Assembly (NCBI GenBank): GCA_030765065.1
Contig: CM060990.1
Location: 415,037,198-415,101,197 of the forward strand
Length of the DNA: 64,000 nucleotides
Source: Deroplatys truncata
Lineage: Eukaryota; Arthropoda; Insecta; Mantodea; Mantidae
Direction: 5' to 3'
Part shown: piece after piece, positions 12,207 through 25,040 of the stretch
Layout: the number at the start of each line of letters is the position of its first letter
Numbering within the stretch: position 1 is the first letter of the stretch
The notes under the pieces: generated by a model
Told to the model about the DNA's origin: nothing
The model's database searches: none
The model's input: only the letters and a program-made list of their open reading frames with translations
Translations under genes and position numbers: made by a program

Positions 12207-14524
12207 TTAACTGACTGCAGGTAAATCCATTGGACTCACCTGCAATTTTGATTTATTCATTGGTTTCTTTTAGGTATTTTTTTGGCGTAAAGCATTTCGA
12301 TTATATTTTTATTTAATGTTATATCTATTAATTATTTCGACAAATTATTATTTAGCAAATATTGTTAATATAAATACTGAAATTACACATCCTTGGGAAA
12401 TAAGTATTTTTGTTATAATTTGATGATAGGATGTCTTGGAAACCCTGTTTTCTGCTTTTTACCTTTGACATTGAATGCACACACTTTCACAACGAGAATT
12501 ATCTGCACAAGTTCTTTTCTTGTATTTATCACAATTTTGCCTTTATATTATTCTCTTCTTACAGTCGCACAGGTTACATTTCTTCGTCGTATGAGTTGCA
12601 CCAGTTTATGTTGATGGATTCTGGATTCTGTCTGGTAACATTGATCCTGTTGCCTGTAAAATTTTACGATGTAGTCGTAGTTTTGATCTTCTTTTTAGAT
12701 GTTGGCTGATGAGATTCTCAGAAAGATCAATAAGGAAGAGCCTTCGCCCGCTCTTCTCCTTGGTATTGTTCAACTGAGGTTTTGTTGTCAGCCATACCGC
12801 ATATGCTGCCACGCTACAAATATCAACGAAATTCGTCAAAAATGCTGCTGGACAGCAGTTTGGCTTTCTTTTGCAGGAGTAGGGTGTACAAGTTGATGCA
12901 GACTGTCCGCCTTGCGTTTCATTGTAGTGCAATATAATATCTGGTTTCTTCGCCTTTTCAATAACTGTCACTTGAATGATGCATGCTGCTCAGAAGAATC
13001 ACAGCCTTTCTTCTGTCCGACACATAAGATACTGGGGTAAAATGATTTGTGGAACCTGAAAGGCATGTTTCGGTTTGTCTAGTCTTTTGTGACTGAAACT
13101 GAGGGAATGAAAGGTTTGTTCTTTCTTATTGTGCCAAATAAAGTAACACCATTGTTTAATAGTTGCTTGGCAAGTTGCATATCAGTGAAGAAATTGTCAC
13201 AAGTTATATTTCTATTTGAGTTGTTATATGGTTCAACGAAAGGAAATATCACACTAGAACCAATATTTGAGGTCCTAGTGTCTCTCTTTACTCAAATAGA
13301 GAATTTCCTTCAAAGGGTAGAACATCTTTGAATCGGCAATCCAGAGTATTTTCAGGCCATGTTTGTCTGACTTTGATAGCATATATTGTCGGAAGGAACA
13401 ACGCCCCCTGAAAAGCACCAGTTGCTCATCTATAGTAAGATTTCTGCCTGGAAAACAACTTTGTAGCATTTCTGCAAATGGCTTCCCAAGCAGTACCGAT
13501 TGAAGCAAACGTGTCTTTCTTGCGGCGTTCGCTTCTTTTTCATTTGTCATCAAAGCGAAAAAAAATCAGAAGTTCCTTGAATCCGTCCCTGATCACTGTT
13601 GCACGGAATATTGGAGACCCATACTTTGGATGCCCCAATGCAGTAACACCAAGGTGATTGCATTTCATATACCCAGCTGTTAAAAGGAGTTCAATGAAGG
13701 CACACATGTCTACTTTATCACATGATTTCCAAATATTGTTTTTTAATCTGAAAACCCTCTCTGCTTTCTAGTTAATAAACTTCACGCTATCACAGAGAAT
13801 AGTGAATGATAAGAAAAGCTGAAAGCAATTTTATGTTGTGTCCATTTACGTTTGTGGTGGAAGTACAACCTTGTATAGAGGGAATTTTATAATCTTGTGC
13901 ACCATTACCTTTGAAGTAGGAGGTGAGTTTTTACTCCATTCAAATCAGTGTTTTTCTCTGTAGATTTTGATCAGGTTGAACTATAGCTGTATATCTTTCA
14001 TTCTCACTTACGCTTTCTGCATTTGTGTGTTCAATAGCGTTTTTAATATGATTATTTTACTTATATTATTCGAGGGGTTGTAACTGATGTCTTCACTATC
14101 AGAAAATAAATTGTTATCGTCACTTTCATCATCGTGTTCCCAAAGAGCAATAAGATAAGATTCTTGTCCCTTCTCAGTCAACCTTTAGACACTGCTCACA
14201 GGAAAGGTTTGACTGTAAATAAAACTGTCAGAAATGAACATAATTGCAACAGACACATTACACAAGGGAGCCAAATGTAGGAAAATGAAGGGAGATGTGT
14301 GTTCAGCAGACTCACCTCAGGCTTGCTGTTGCAGAATCAGTTTTATATAAACAACAAAGAAATTAAGTGAATAAATTCATTTTAATGTTGGAATAGGGTC
14401 CATTTTACCATTTTTTAGGAATACAGACAATCCCATCGTGATATTGTATACACAAAATGTTCTAACTAACACAATTTTAATCGCTGTGAGTCCAATGCAC
14501 ACACCTTAGGCTTTCTAAGGTTAA
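12207..14524 (-). mobile_element. piggyBac-family DNA transposon, defective
   Basis: Transposase pieces are on the minus strand. An acidic N-terminal area lies near 14,100-14,160, the central DDE domain includes FPGRNLTIDEQLVLFRGRC (13,275-13,553), CDNFFTDMQLAKQLLNNG follows near 13,160-13,210, and the C-terminal KPDIILHYNETQGG lies in 12,606-12,971. Coding jumps between frames and holds stops, so it is inactive. The ends are inferred: TTAA occurs at 12,207-12,210 and 14,521-14,524. The right end begins TTAA-CCTTAGAAAG, close to piggyBac ends, and CATTGGACTCAC recurs inverted at 12,228-12,239 and 14,486-14,497. The element sits inside the minisatellite, which resumes immediately outside. Confidence 0.8.
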
Positions 14525-15900
14525 TACCAGAATTACCCATGAAATATCCTAAAGTATCTGTGTTAATACCTGAATTAACCATCAAGTTACCCAAAATACC
14601 TGTGTTAATATCTGAATTACCCATGAAAACACCCCTAAATATTTGTGTTAATACACGAATTATTCCTAAAATTGCTCCAATGATGTGACGTACGAGCATT
14701 ATTGCGTATGTGACCTGGCGGCCCAGATCGGATATTGCACAAGAGTGGAGGGGATAAACCAGTTCTAGTATAGTGTTACCACGCCGAGTGAGCTTGGGTT
14801 TAGTCATTCAAGGCTAGTTGCTGCAAGAGGCAAGTTGTTGGTGTGTGCACGCTGCCCATACCAGCATTATGGCGTCCTCACCAACAGACAAGGAAGCAAG
14901 GAGGTAATGTAATCCCCTTTTATTAATAAATGTAGTTGCCATCCACTTTCATTTAATGTAAATTATTGTAGTAGATAGATCCCTTCCCTCATCCACACCA
15001 TGTGATAATACTTCTGTTAGGAACTTTCTAATATTTTTCATAATTTCTCTCAGCTGGGTCCCCCGTCTGACCTCGCATAATGTGAAATATTAACTTTAAG
15101 ATCCTTCGGTACTAGTCGCTCTGCCCCTCATTTAGCTAAAATGTTATAGAAGTCACGACAATATACCTGTGATAATACCAAAATCACCCATGAAATTGCC
15201 TAAATGACTGTGTTAATATATGAATTACCCATGAAATTACCCCTAAATACCTTAATTACTCCAGAAATGGCCTCAAAATAACTGTGTTAATACCAGAATT
15301 ACCCATGCAATTAACCCCAAACACGTACAAAAGAATGAAATGTCCCAAACCTGCATCAGTACAATTAATTACCTATTCCAATTTCCAAAATACCTTTGAA
15401 ATACCTGAAATTCTCCTATTCGTGTTACAAAATACTGTAAAAGCGAGTGGCAATACCTGATTCATAACCTATACTACCTTCGAAAACCCCTAAATACTCC
15501 TACATGAACCCATCAAAATGCTTGCAAAAGTGTTAACATACTTAAACATTGTTTAAATACGTTCAGAATGTTTTTAAATGAACTAAAACCTGGATCAATA
15601 CCGGATATATCAGTTCCAGTTTCCAAATACTTTCAAACTACCTCAAAAGTCCCAAAACCCTGTGCTAATACCATTAAAACACCATCCCAGTTTCCAAAAT
15701 ACAATTGAAATACATGAAATGCTCCTGCTTGTGTTCCGAAATATCCTTTAAGCCTGTAAAATAATATTAATAACTATCCCACTGCTCCAGAATACTTTCA
15801 GCATAGCAGGAAAATAGTCTAAAAGTGCGCCAAAATGATCTATAAGTGCTTTCACGAAATAGCTATAACTGTTCTAGTTCTCTAAATACCCCCTAAAATA
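14525..15900. repeat. Continuation of the minisatellite, with an unrelated 450-bp stretch inside
   Basis: Repeat words (TTAATACC, AATTACCCATGAAA) run from 14,525 to about 14,680 and again at 15,160-15,330. They fade into degenerate CCTCAAAATACC-like words by about 15,900. The interval 14,690-15,150 does not share the unit and may be another insertion. It contains a short ATG frame ending in a splice-donor-like AGGTAATG near 14,870-14,905, which I do not call a gene. Confidence 0.5.
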
Positions 15901-18510
15901 CTCCACAGGTTTGGTGAACAACGCTAAATACCTTCAAACCCAGCCTTCCCTAGCATCTCTCCTGATATTCCCTCTCACTGCTATATAAACGCATTTTCTA
16001 CCCTACAACCCGGCCTATCCTAGCATCTCTCCTCGTTTTCCCAATTTGTTCCCATGTAAACAAAATTTTCTGCGCCAGCTCCCTCCTACATACCCTACTA
16101 TCCTTTATATATGAGGAGTTAAAATGCCTATGCCTTTTTCACTCGAACTTTAAAGTGGAAGTAAACAAAACTTAATGTAACATTACACCGAGCACATGGG
16201 CAGCAACACGCGGAGGATGACGTGAACTAAGCACTGGCGAGAGGACATTGCTTCAAACGGAATGAGAATGCCGTGCATTGCGCAGCTTGGGGATTATTAG
16301 CTTTTAAACTTTTTATGTCTTACTCGTATATTTTGCGTTGCGTTCGAAACTTCTAATACATAATACTATGAGTTGACAAGTAAAAGTGCTTCCTAAATAG
16401 TTCGGTATCTGTAATTATAGCTACTGGATTAAATGTTCATAGCTTCATGTTTTATAAATCATTCATTTAATGACTAATAACTTTTGCATTAACATTTTAA
16501 GAAAATGATTAGCACTGTAGGTTAGAAAACACAACAAAAAAACAAACGCAACACAAGCAATCCGAACAACAGTTCTGTGTCAGTAACGTAAAAGTTCAAT
16601 TACTGCTAAACAACAGCTAATTCTATTCATTGTCGATTAAAGAATTTGCACAGAATTTTTGAAAGATATCTAACACAAATATATTCTTTCTATTTTCCGC
16701 GTTTGTGTTTTCCACAGTGGCAGAGTATACTTAGCCATTGCAGTCTCGAAAGCAATAACTATTTTCTCAACGCGTGGCAAAGAGTATGCGACGGCTTATC
16801 CGGGAATCGGAAACGAACTGCAGCGCCAGCGCATAACTTCTTAAACCCTCTGCTACAGCGTTAATTTAGTTATAGGTGAATCTGAACAAGCACATTTTGT
16901 TTCATAATTTTAACTGTTACAATAATGGCTTTTTTAATATGTCTACATAAGAATAACCACAGAATGTTAGATTTCAACCGAACTGTTTTATGTAGAGGAA
17001 GAGACGACATACTAGGCGGAAAAAGTTGTAGTTTGCCCACCAGCCAATGAGATGCTCTCTTGTCACGTGGTATTGTTTACAACTCCTTTAAACTTAAACT
17101 GAAAACACTTTACATTAAAACAGATTGTGTGCCGATTTATTTAAATTTTAATTTCAAAACTGCAATGAACAAAAAATTGCAACTACTCTCACTACTGTGT
17201 TAAAAATTTAAGTTTTCTTAGAAGAATCTTTGAATATAAAGAGGACAATGGGCTCACGTAAAGATGCTAGGTATTAGATTATGTTCGTATAATTCAGAGT
17301 TGTGTGTACGTATATGTATGTTTCATATGTTTTGTATCTTTCACTTATATTGTATTTCGCAATCAAGACCCTCGCCATATGCCACTGAACCTTAGCGATT
17401 TTACTGCATAAAACATACAGAATGCAAGATAACGCCTTACCCAGAGTCGAAAAGTCTAAACTCAGTTTTTAAAGTGTAAAACATTAATAAAACGATTGGA
17501 AAAGTGACTAATATGCAAAATTCGGCACAAAGAAGACGACTGTAGTATGCGAATGTTAATGCTTGCTTTTAGCGTCGTTTTATGCAATATTTTCTCATAA
17601 CTTTGTCCATAAATTAAAATCACAATCATTTAATTTGAGAATATTAACAAAAATACTTTGGGCATAGAAAACACCGCAATTATCATGTTCTCTATAAAGA
17701 CGGGGTTCTGTATATGCATATGCATAAAGGTATGTGAAGATAAATGTCAGAAGTTATATTAATTAGAATACAAAGCATACTAAAGATACGCCAAGCATAT
17801 AGCGCACCCGGAGAATAGGTTTGCTTAAAAACATAAAAAATGCCTGCTATCAATGAGTGACTAATCAGCTTATCGTATTGGAGACTATTGAGATTTTAGG
17901 AGAAGATTAATTTATGTACAAAGATATAATGTAAGGCAAAATAAATTATGAGTTGCCTTAGTATTTAAGTAACCATAAGTTATATATTTCCTAAGCTCCA
18001 AAAACAAACTTATTTTCTGACCTCAACATTTTATTTTGCATTGAAAGCATCCAGAAGGTACGTTTAAAGCTAAACAGTATCACGCGTCGAAACCTTTGAC
18101 CGAAGGCTATAGTTCCTGTTATCTGTTTAAATGTTGACAATGCAGTATTTATTTTGCACGAGTTAGCCATCACTTAAAAATCACTAACAGCAAATTCTAA
18201 TTATCCCTTAAAATCTTATGTGTAATAGCTATACGACTTTTTCTATATATTGCCGTTTTATTGCGATTCGCATTCATCTATGTAAAAGCATAATGCTTAT
18301 CTGTGTTATTACTTTAAATTTGTTAAACATTATGTATAATAGGTTTCAGTTAAGTAATAATTATTTTGTTCCACTCAAGAATCTGAAAAATACCCAGTTG
18401 TTTGTAACATAAATCACTATCCATATACCAGAGTGAGGTCAAGAGAAACGATTTGGAGTAGGGGGCCAAATTGCTATACGTCTTGAAGACTTTTTAAGCC
18501 AAACAATAAT
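15900..18510. other. No gene recognised
   Basis: AT-rich sequence without a supported coding region. A more GC-rich patch near 16,190-16,310 and a CCAAT word with CACGTG near 17,040-17,075 could belong to a promoter, but no exon follows that I can recognise. Confidence 0.35.
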
Positions 18511-18514
18511 GACA

Positions 18515-18785
18515 CGAATAGCCGAGATATTTAAGGCACGGGCTCATAAACGGGAGGTCTGTGGTTCAAATCTCACCAGGACCCTCCTTCCTGACTGAGG
18601 TTTCTCGCAGTTTTCCTCAGTCCTCATAACTGGCAAATGCCGGGGAGGCACCCTAAACTAAGGCCTAAGATGCCCTATTCCCAAGTTTTCTTTCCCAGAC
18701 ACCATTTCATTTCATGTAGCATCAGTAGAGCCCAGATGTTGGGCAAAATGCCCATACTTAACTGTTACGCTCGACCAAAACATAC

Positions 18786-18817
<32 letters not shown>
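18515..18817 (+). repeat. tRNA-derived SINE with a (TA)n tail
   Basis: A tRNA-like head is visible: an A-box-like TAGCCGAGATATTTAAGG at about 18,520 and a B box GGTTCAAATCTC at 18,563-18,574, spaced as in a tRNA gene. An unrelated body of about 200 bp follows, then a TA microsatellite at 18,788-18,817. This layout is typical of tRNA-derived SINEs. It would be transcribed by RNA polymerase III and moved by a LINE. Target duplication was not found by eye. Confidence 0.6.
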
Positions 18818-18819
<2 letters not shown>

Positions 18820-19212
18820 TAAAATTACTTAACGGCTACATTTAGCGCTGTTTCTCTTTATAAAGCTAACTCTGCTTATTTTGCAAGTTTTAGCTGATAA
18901 TGCCTATAAATACCTCTGACTTTTCTTCTAATTAACCGCATCTTATTGGAAAATGAATAGGGGAAAGTGTTGAAACGCGCACATTTTGCATCTCATGAGT
19001 TCATACATATACTACGCTATTTAAGCTTACTGACACACTAGATGCCATTATTATTATATGCTCACGAGGTTTATGTAGTAGTTCTTGTACAGGATTTTTC
19101 TAGAAGCAGTTGTCACTTCTGTTAACTATTTATTGTCACGCTTTCTGTATAAATGTATTGTTGAGCATGTGTCGTTGCATGTGAAGACAAATGTTTCGTG
19201 GAAGTGGTACGA

Positions 19213-20150
19213 AGTAGGTATAAAAGGCCAATACGGAGCCACAAACAGATGCCGAGAACTGATAAGATTCTTTGTTCTATGCCGACAAGCCGCGCCCCCT
19301 CCCTTTGAGGGCTTAGATGCCGCCTGGTCGCGCGTGCCGCTAGCCCCGCCCCCTCCCTGTGTGGGCTTACCTAATGCCGACAGGGTCTGTGTCGTCAGGT
19401 CCTACCCCCTCCCCCATGTGGTCTGGTCGCGTGCCGGTGGCCCCTCCCTCCCCTTTGTGGTCTGATTGGTTCCCTGTGGATAGGTGGGAGGGTGTGTATT
19501 GTTCCTATACGCTGGTTGCATTCCCGCCCCCTCATTGTGACTTGTCTAAATCCCCTCCATGTGATTTGTTCTCCTGCGGATAGGTGAGAGAGTGTGTATT
19601 GTTCCTATACGCCGGCGACGTCACCCCGCTCTCATAGCGTCCTGTATAAATCCCGCCCCTGGTGAGGTGTGTGGTAGGGAATGGTTTTCTCGATGCCTGC
19701 CGCCCATCGGCAAATCGTTTGAGTACATAATTGTGTCAATCAATTAGGTAATGTTCGTCCATGCATAAAACATTATTGAAAAAAAATCGGCATTTTATTA
19801 CTACTAATGTCCGCACATTGCACTTCTAAAGGGTGATGTAATGAAACGATGCTCCACGATTGATGAATACAATTAAGTATTTTTTTGATTGATTAATTGT
19901 ATATGAATTGACTCGCGCGCAACTGGTCGTCATCGTATATGTGTGATAGCATATGTATAACTATCACGCTCACGGTCTTAACCTCTCTCCGGCAACAGTC
20001 CGTCATGTAATGAAAAACCCGGCAGCCGACTTCTGTCTGGTAATAACCAGTTTCACCCCCACTCCACGACTGTGTGCGTGACGTCACTAACAAGTCTCGA
20101 TGTGTAGACTAGCCGGCTCCATTCTGTCTACGTCGATAAATCATGTTAAC
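19213..20150 (+). repeat. Left terminal inverted repeat of Polinton 1
   Basis: Matches the reverse complement of 37,911-38,946 through the stretch ending GATAAATCATGTTAA. The outer 500 bp is strikingly GC-rich (CCCGCCCCCTC words) inside an AT-rich element. It holds two copies of an internal unit built around GGATAGGTGGGAGAGTGTG, with three copies in the other TIR. The inner part carries an iterated GACTCGCGCGCAACTG motif and a TGACGTCA site at 20,079-20,086. Confidence 0.92.
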
Positions 20151-22650
20151 GATTTGATGAGATAATTGTGTCAATCAATTAGGTAAAGCGATATTGAAAA
20201 AAAGAATCAGTGTTTATATACTGCTAATGCCCGGTCATCATGCCTCTAAAGGAGTGAGGTTATTAAACACTGCTCGTGGACCAATTAAGTATTATTGATT
20301 AATGTAACTGACTTGCGCACCTGGAGCTATCTCCCCCATTTTTACCTACTAATGACATCGCATTTGAAATTAAACGCGGCTCGTCGATCGATAAAAACAA
20401 TGAAGTTTTTTTATTAATCAATTGTATATGAATTGACTCGCGCACCTGGTTGTTCTCGTATATGGAGGTGTTAAGTTGATTATTACGCTTGTATAACTAT
20501 TACGACTAATAACATTTGTTTAATTCTTCTTTTGAGCGGAGGGCTTATAAAAAATATTACATTGCTTAGACGAATTAAAAAACCGACTGAAAAGGACGGT
20601 GTAAATATCTAGAGTGAGACGTTAACACTAGAACCCTTTACGAAAAACAAGTCGCAGGCGACCGCTGTGCATCGTCTAATACAACGAAACTTAAGAAGCG
20701 GTTAAACCAGGAACGCTAGGGTTTTTCCCTGGTACTTGCTCTTAATGGCTGAGGGTTTTCACTACATTAAACATCTTAAGAGGGTTGAAGAACGCATACT
20801 GGGTTCTGTATACCCTCATTAGCGGACAATGGCAGACGTTTTTTCCCTACATTAAACATCTTAATTGGTTTCCTAAGTGCTCTGAAAAACCCCGACCCTC
20901 TGGGTAAATAACTTTCAGCGATACAATAGATTTTATTAATGATTAGCTTAATGGGTCCTGTATATCCTCATTAGCGGACAACGGCAGACGTTTCCACTAC
21001 ATTAAACATGTTAAGAGGGTTGAAGAATGCATACTAGGTCCTGTATACCCTCATCAGCGTACATTGGCAGACGTTTTAACCCTACATTAAACATCTTAAT
21101 TGGTTTCCTAAGTGCTCTGAGAAACCCCGAACCTCTGGGTAAATAACTTCTAGCGACACAATAGATTTTCTTAATGATTAGCTTAATGGCTTCCTCTGTG
21201 CAGAAATTCCATCACAAACCGTGGAAAAACCAAGCCTAGCCATGTTTTAAGCTTACTACAACAATTTTTCCCCCGATAATTAATATAAATTCTACATGAA
21301 GATTATTAATGATTAAGTTTCATAGCTCTTATTTCTTTCAATAAAATGTTGGATATGACTCTAGCGTCAGGAAAATTAAACGGTGAGAAGCAATATTTTC
21401 TACGCTGAAATTATAATTAAACGCATACTGTATAGATTCTGTACTTAAGCATTCGAATGTATGATTGCCATTATTTAAATACTCAATACAAGAATTGCAT
21501 ACATGATATCAAAAACTAAACTGATTTTTATACGGAATGTTAAACAAAGAAATATGATTTGGCGAGAGTGATATGAAGAATAAAAGTATTCAGAATTCAG
21601 ATGGTGGAAAGAATTCAACTTAAGAAATATTACATACGCTATTAAAAATAAATAAGCGTCTCACTGATCGGTGAATACTACATATGTTATTAAAAAACAA
21701 AATAAATACGGCTAACATTATAGTTAAATATTACATACGTTATTAAAAATAAATAATGGTCTCACTGAACGATGAATACAATTAAATATTTTTATTAATT
21801 AATTGTACCTAATTGCTCTGCGTAGGTCACCCATGCAAACACAGGAGAATCCTAAACCAGACAATTACAAGCCTGCTAAAGCATTTTTTTCCTGCAATAA
21901 GTAATTTAAATTCTACACGAAGATCATTAATGATTAAGTTTCATAGTATACTACCTCTTATTTCTTTTAATAAAATATTGAATATGACTCTACCGCCAGG
22001 AAAAATTAAACGGAGAAAAGCGATATTTTCTTTTTACGCTGAAATTATAATTACACGCATAGCGTTCTTACAGGAAAACTAACCCTGCTCATATAGATTA
22101 TAGGAATGGCCTCTGTTTAAAACATGTATTTTTCACGCGTAGTGTATAGATTGTCTCAGTAAGCATTCGTGACTATTACAATTATCTCCAAGTATTATTT
22201 CCTGCTCACAGGCAATCAAGTTTTATTCCATTTAAAAAAGATTGGCTTATTCTCTTAGTAAACATAGGAAGAGAACGTTTTTAAATACCCTACCTTCGAG
22301 AGATATTTTTTGAATATTCCAGCAGAGAGATCGAACCATATTTGTTTAAAAGCTTTTTTCTATAGATGAATGAAATATTTGATGAATAACAGTCTTATTT
22401 AACAGGGGTAAAAGGTGTTTAAAGGTTGTGATTATTTTGGTAATGTAACAATAATTAACAATGAATTTTAGCGGTACATGTAAAAAATAAAGTATATTTT
22501 TATTTTCTAGCGTCATATGCAGAAGCATTCCCTTAAGGAGGGATGGCGTGATGCCGGATTTCCCCATAACAGGTTTAGGCTTGCTTACGAAAGGCCCCTG
22601 TGCGAGGCTAGCATTTCCCTCTCCTTCTACTCGAAGGTTTGGAGTAGCCA
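20151..22650. repeat. Left subterminal region of Polinton 1, repeated motifs, no gene
   Basis: No supported gene. Copies of a GACTCGCGCAC/AATTAAGTATT motif continue from the TIR (about 20,270, 20,390-20,480 and 21,760-21,830). A direct duplication of period about 236 bp (20,761-20,955 and 20,997-21,188) shares CATTAAACATCTTAA and CTAAGTGCTCTGA. The AATATTACATACGTTATTAAAAAT word recurs at 21,620-21,750. Parts are homologous to 48.8-49.4 kb in the palindromic element, showing a shared left end. Confidence 0.7.
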
Positions 22651-22715
22651 ATCAAAATCGTTGTATTATATATCTTAAACCTTCCCGCATACATTTTTAT
22701 ATGGCAAAAGAACAC

Positions 22716-22835
22716 TATAAAAAGGCTGCTTCACCGGACATTCTTACAGTTTCTCAGCTGACATCAACGAGCTAAGACCTCTGCAAACATTACTCTTTCA
22801 ACGTGAAATTTCATCGAACATCATGTCTGGTAAGT
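22716..22835 (+). promoter_or_regulatory. TATA promoter, leader exon and splice donor of the pPolB unit
   Basis: TATAAAAAG at 22,716-22,724 is followed about 100 bp later by ATGTCTG (22,823-22,829) and a strong donor GTAAGT (22,830-22,835). The arrangement, with the preceding 200 bp, is repeated closely at 50,980-51,099 and 60,627-60,740 in the palindromic element, which argues that it is a functional promoter-leader module. Confidence 0.75.
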
Positions 22836-24570
22836 TGTAAAGGACACTTCATTTACTTTAAAAGTTAAATTATTACTCAGTACATTTTAACTTATATTTG
22901 TGTTCTTGTTTTTAATGTCGGGCATTTATATGTGAATAGTTGAACTTCTACTGTTAATATCTAGATGCGCGAATTTTCAAAAAAAATGTGAACAGTTTAG
23001 TTAAGTATTCATCTTGTTGAGTTATTAATATTCGGGTATTTAAATACGTGTTTTCACCAAGTGAATTATATTCCTTTCTAGAGAAAATACAATTACTTGA
23101 AAACCCTTCGAATCGAATAGTAAATGTTCTGTATAAATATTCTTCCGAGGGTAACCGACGGTAATCGATCCGCGGACTTCCTGATTGCATGCATTGGTCG
23201 AACATTCACTGTGAATGTTTCATTCCTCTCGCGCATTTATTTAGTAAATACTTTCAGTCTGTTTCCATCACGTTAAAAGAGATATTTTCCATGACTGTGT
23301 CGAGAAATACACGTGCTTTATTTGTAATAGAAATTTCTTGATTGTTAAATACAGTGACATTTCTGTATATAAGCTATTCGCAATAAAGTAAATTAAATTA
23401 ACAATATAACTTTTCTTTAAAAAAACTGAGTAAATAAATAAATAAATAAAATCTAACGCGTAAATTAATTACGTTTTCAGCATTCAGTTCTGCTAACATA
23501 GCTGAGGCTTACATCCAGCTCCAGCAGGATACCCACCGCCGGCTGCAGGATCGCTCCTCAAATACCGTAATGATTCAGGCACCCGAACACCCGGATGGTA
23601 AGCATTCTTCAGTGTTTTAAAAAAATTAATGTAACATTTCATATTGACATCTTCTAAAACATGCTATACTATTATTATTATTATTTCCAGGAAGTGGACT
23701 TTATTTTGGGATCGGTCATCCATGGACCGCTGCACCGGCACCACCAGGCTTCCAAACCTTCCTGGTGCCAAACCAACAGGGATGTGGCTCTGCCCCGTAC
23801 ATTCAGCAACACCCGAACGGTAAGAATTTACAGGCTGGTGTTTGAGCAATTGTAACTAAAGATTATTTAATAGTAGATATACAATGCCGATTCTAGCACA
23901 CAAAGACCTGCCTACGTCAGCATAGAGTTCTGGATTGTATAAGGAGATAAGGATATATTTAAGGGGAGTTTCTCACCCATATGCAGTCACATAACTCTTT
24001 CGGTCTCCCTGAATGCTATGTATTTTTCACGCATGTGTCTAAAACATGTATTTTTCACGTATAGCGTATAGATTCTTTAGAACTCTGTACTTAAACAAGC
24101 TATACTATTATTATTATTCTTATTATTTATTTTTCCAGGAAGTGGACTTTATTTCGGAGGCGACATCACTCAACATGCGACCGCTGCACCGGTACATCCA
24201 GGCTTCGCGACCGCTGCACCGCCACCCCCAGGCTTTAAGACCTTCCTGGTACCAAATCAGCAGGGGTGGGGTCCTGCCCCATACATGCAGCAAGCACCGA
24301 ACGGTAAGAATTTTTCAATATTTTATGAACTTCTTTTACACATTCTATAGTATTATTATTAATATTATTATTATTATTTCCAGGAAGTGAACTTTATTTC
24401 GGGATGTGTCAACAATCGTCCGCTGCACTGGCACTACCTGGCTTCCAAGCCTTCATGGGGCCAAATCAGCATGGTTGGGTCCCTGCCCCATACATGCAGC
24501 AACCACCGAACGGTAAGAATCCTTCAACATTTTATGAAGTTCTTTTACACATTCTATATTATTAATAATA

Positions 24571-24617
<47 letters not shown>

Positions 24618-24792
24618 TCCAGGAAGTGGACTTTATTTCTGAGGCGGGTTTGTTCATCACGCACCCTCTGCACCACACGCCTTTCCTGCAACAAATCAGC
24701 AGGGGTGGGGCCCTGCCCCATACATGCAGCAACCACTGAATGGTAAGAATCCTTCAACATTTTACGAAGTTCTTTTACGCATGCTATAGTAC

Positions 24793-24823
<31 letters not shown>

Positions 24824-25040
24824 TCCAGGAAGTGAACTTTATTTCGGGGCTGGGATCACTGAACACGCGGCCGCTGCACCTTCAGCCTTCCCTGCACCCA
24901 ATCAGCAGGGATGGGGCTCTGACATATGCGTGCAATAACAGTCGCATGGTAAGCATTCTTCAACATTTTATATAAATTAAGGTAACATGTCATATTAACA
25001 TACTTTAAAACATGCTATACTATTATTATTATTATTCCAG
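22823..25040 (+). other. Exon-like blocks with tandem exon duplication upstream of pPolB
   Basis: After the 7-base leader exon, one block (23,481-23,597) is followed by five related blocks at 23,691-23,819, 24,139-24,303, 24,384-24,512, 24,623-24,742 and 24,829-24,948. The next block, at 25,041, leads into the polymerase. Each is bounded by TTTCCAG before and GGTAAG after, has a length divisible by three, and would use the same phase. The five share GS-G/E-LYFG at the start and PNQQGWGPAPY near the end, a Pro/Gln/Ala-rich linker type. A TTA/ATT microsatellite precedes each acceptor. The cassettes clearly arose by duplication of an exon with its intron. Spliced Polinton genes are known in animals. 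Role unknown; part of a fossil gene. Confidence 0.75.

Noticed and set aside
14868-14905. Possible host first exon (ATGGCGTCC..., then AGGTAATG donor)
   Set aside because: Only 12 codons, with no downstream exon recognised and no conserved promoter; it may belong to an unknown insertion.
19085-19583. Proline-rich open frames in the GC-rich TIRs (also 46,880-47,307 and 38,412-38,955)
   Set aside because: They follow GC-rich TIR sequence rather than coding constraint, exist on both strands and stop inside the repeat.
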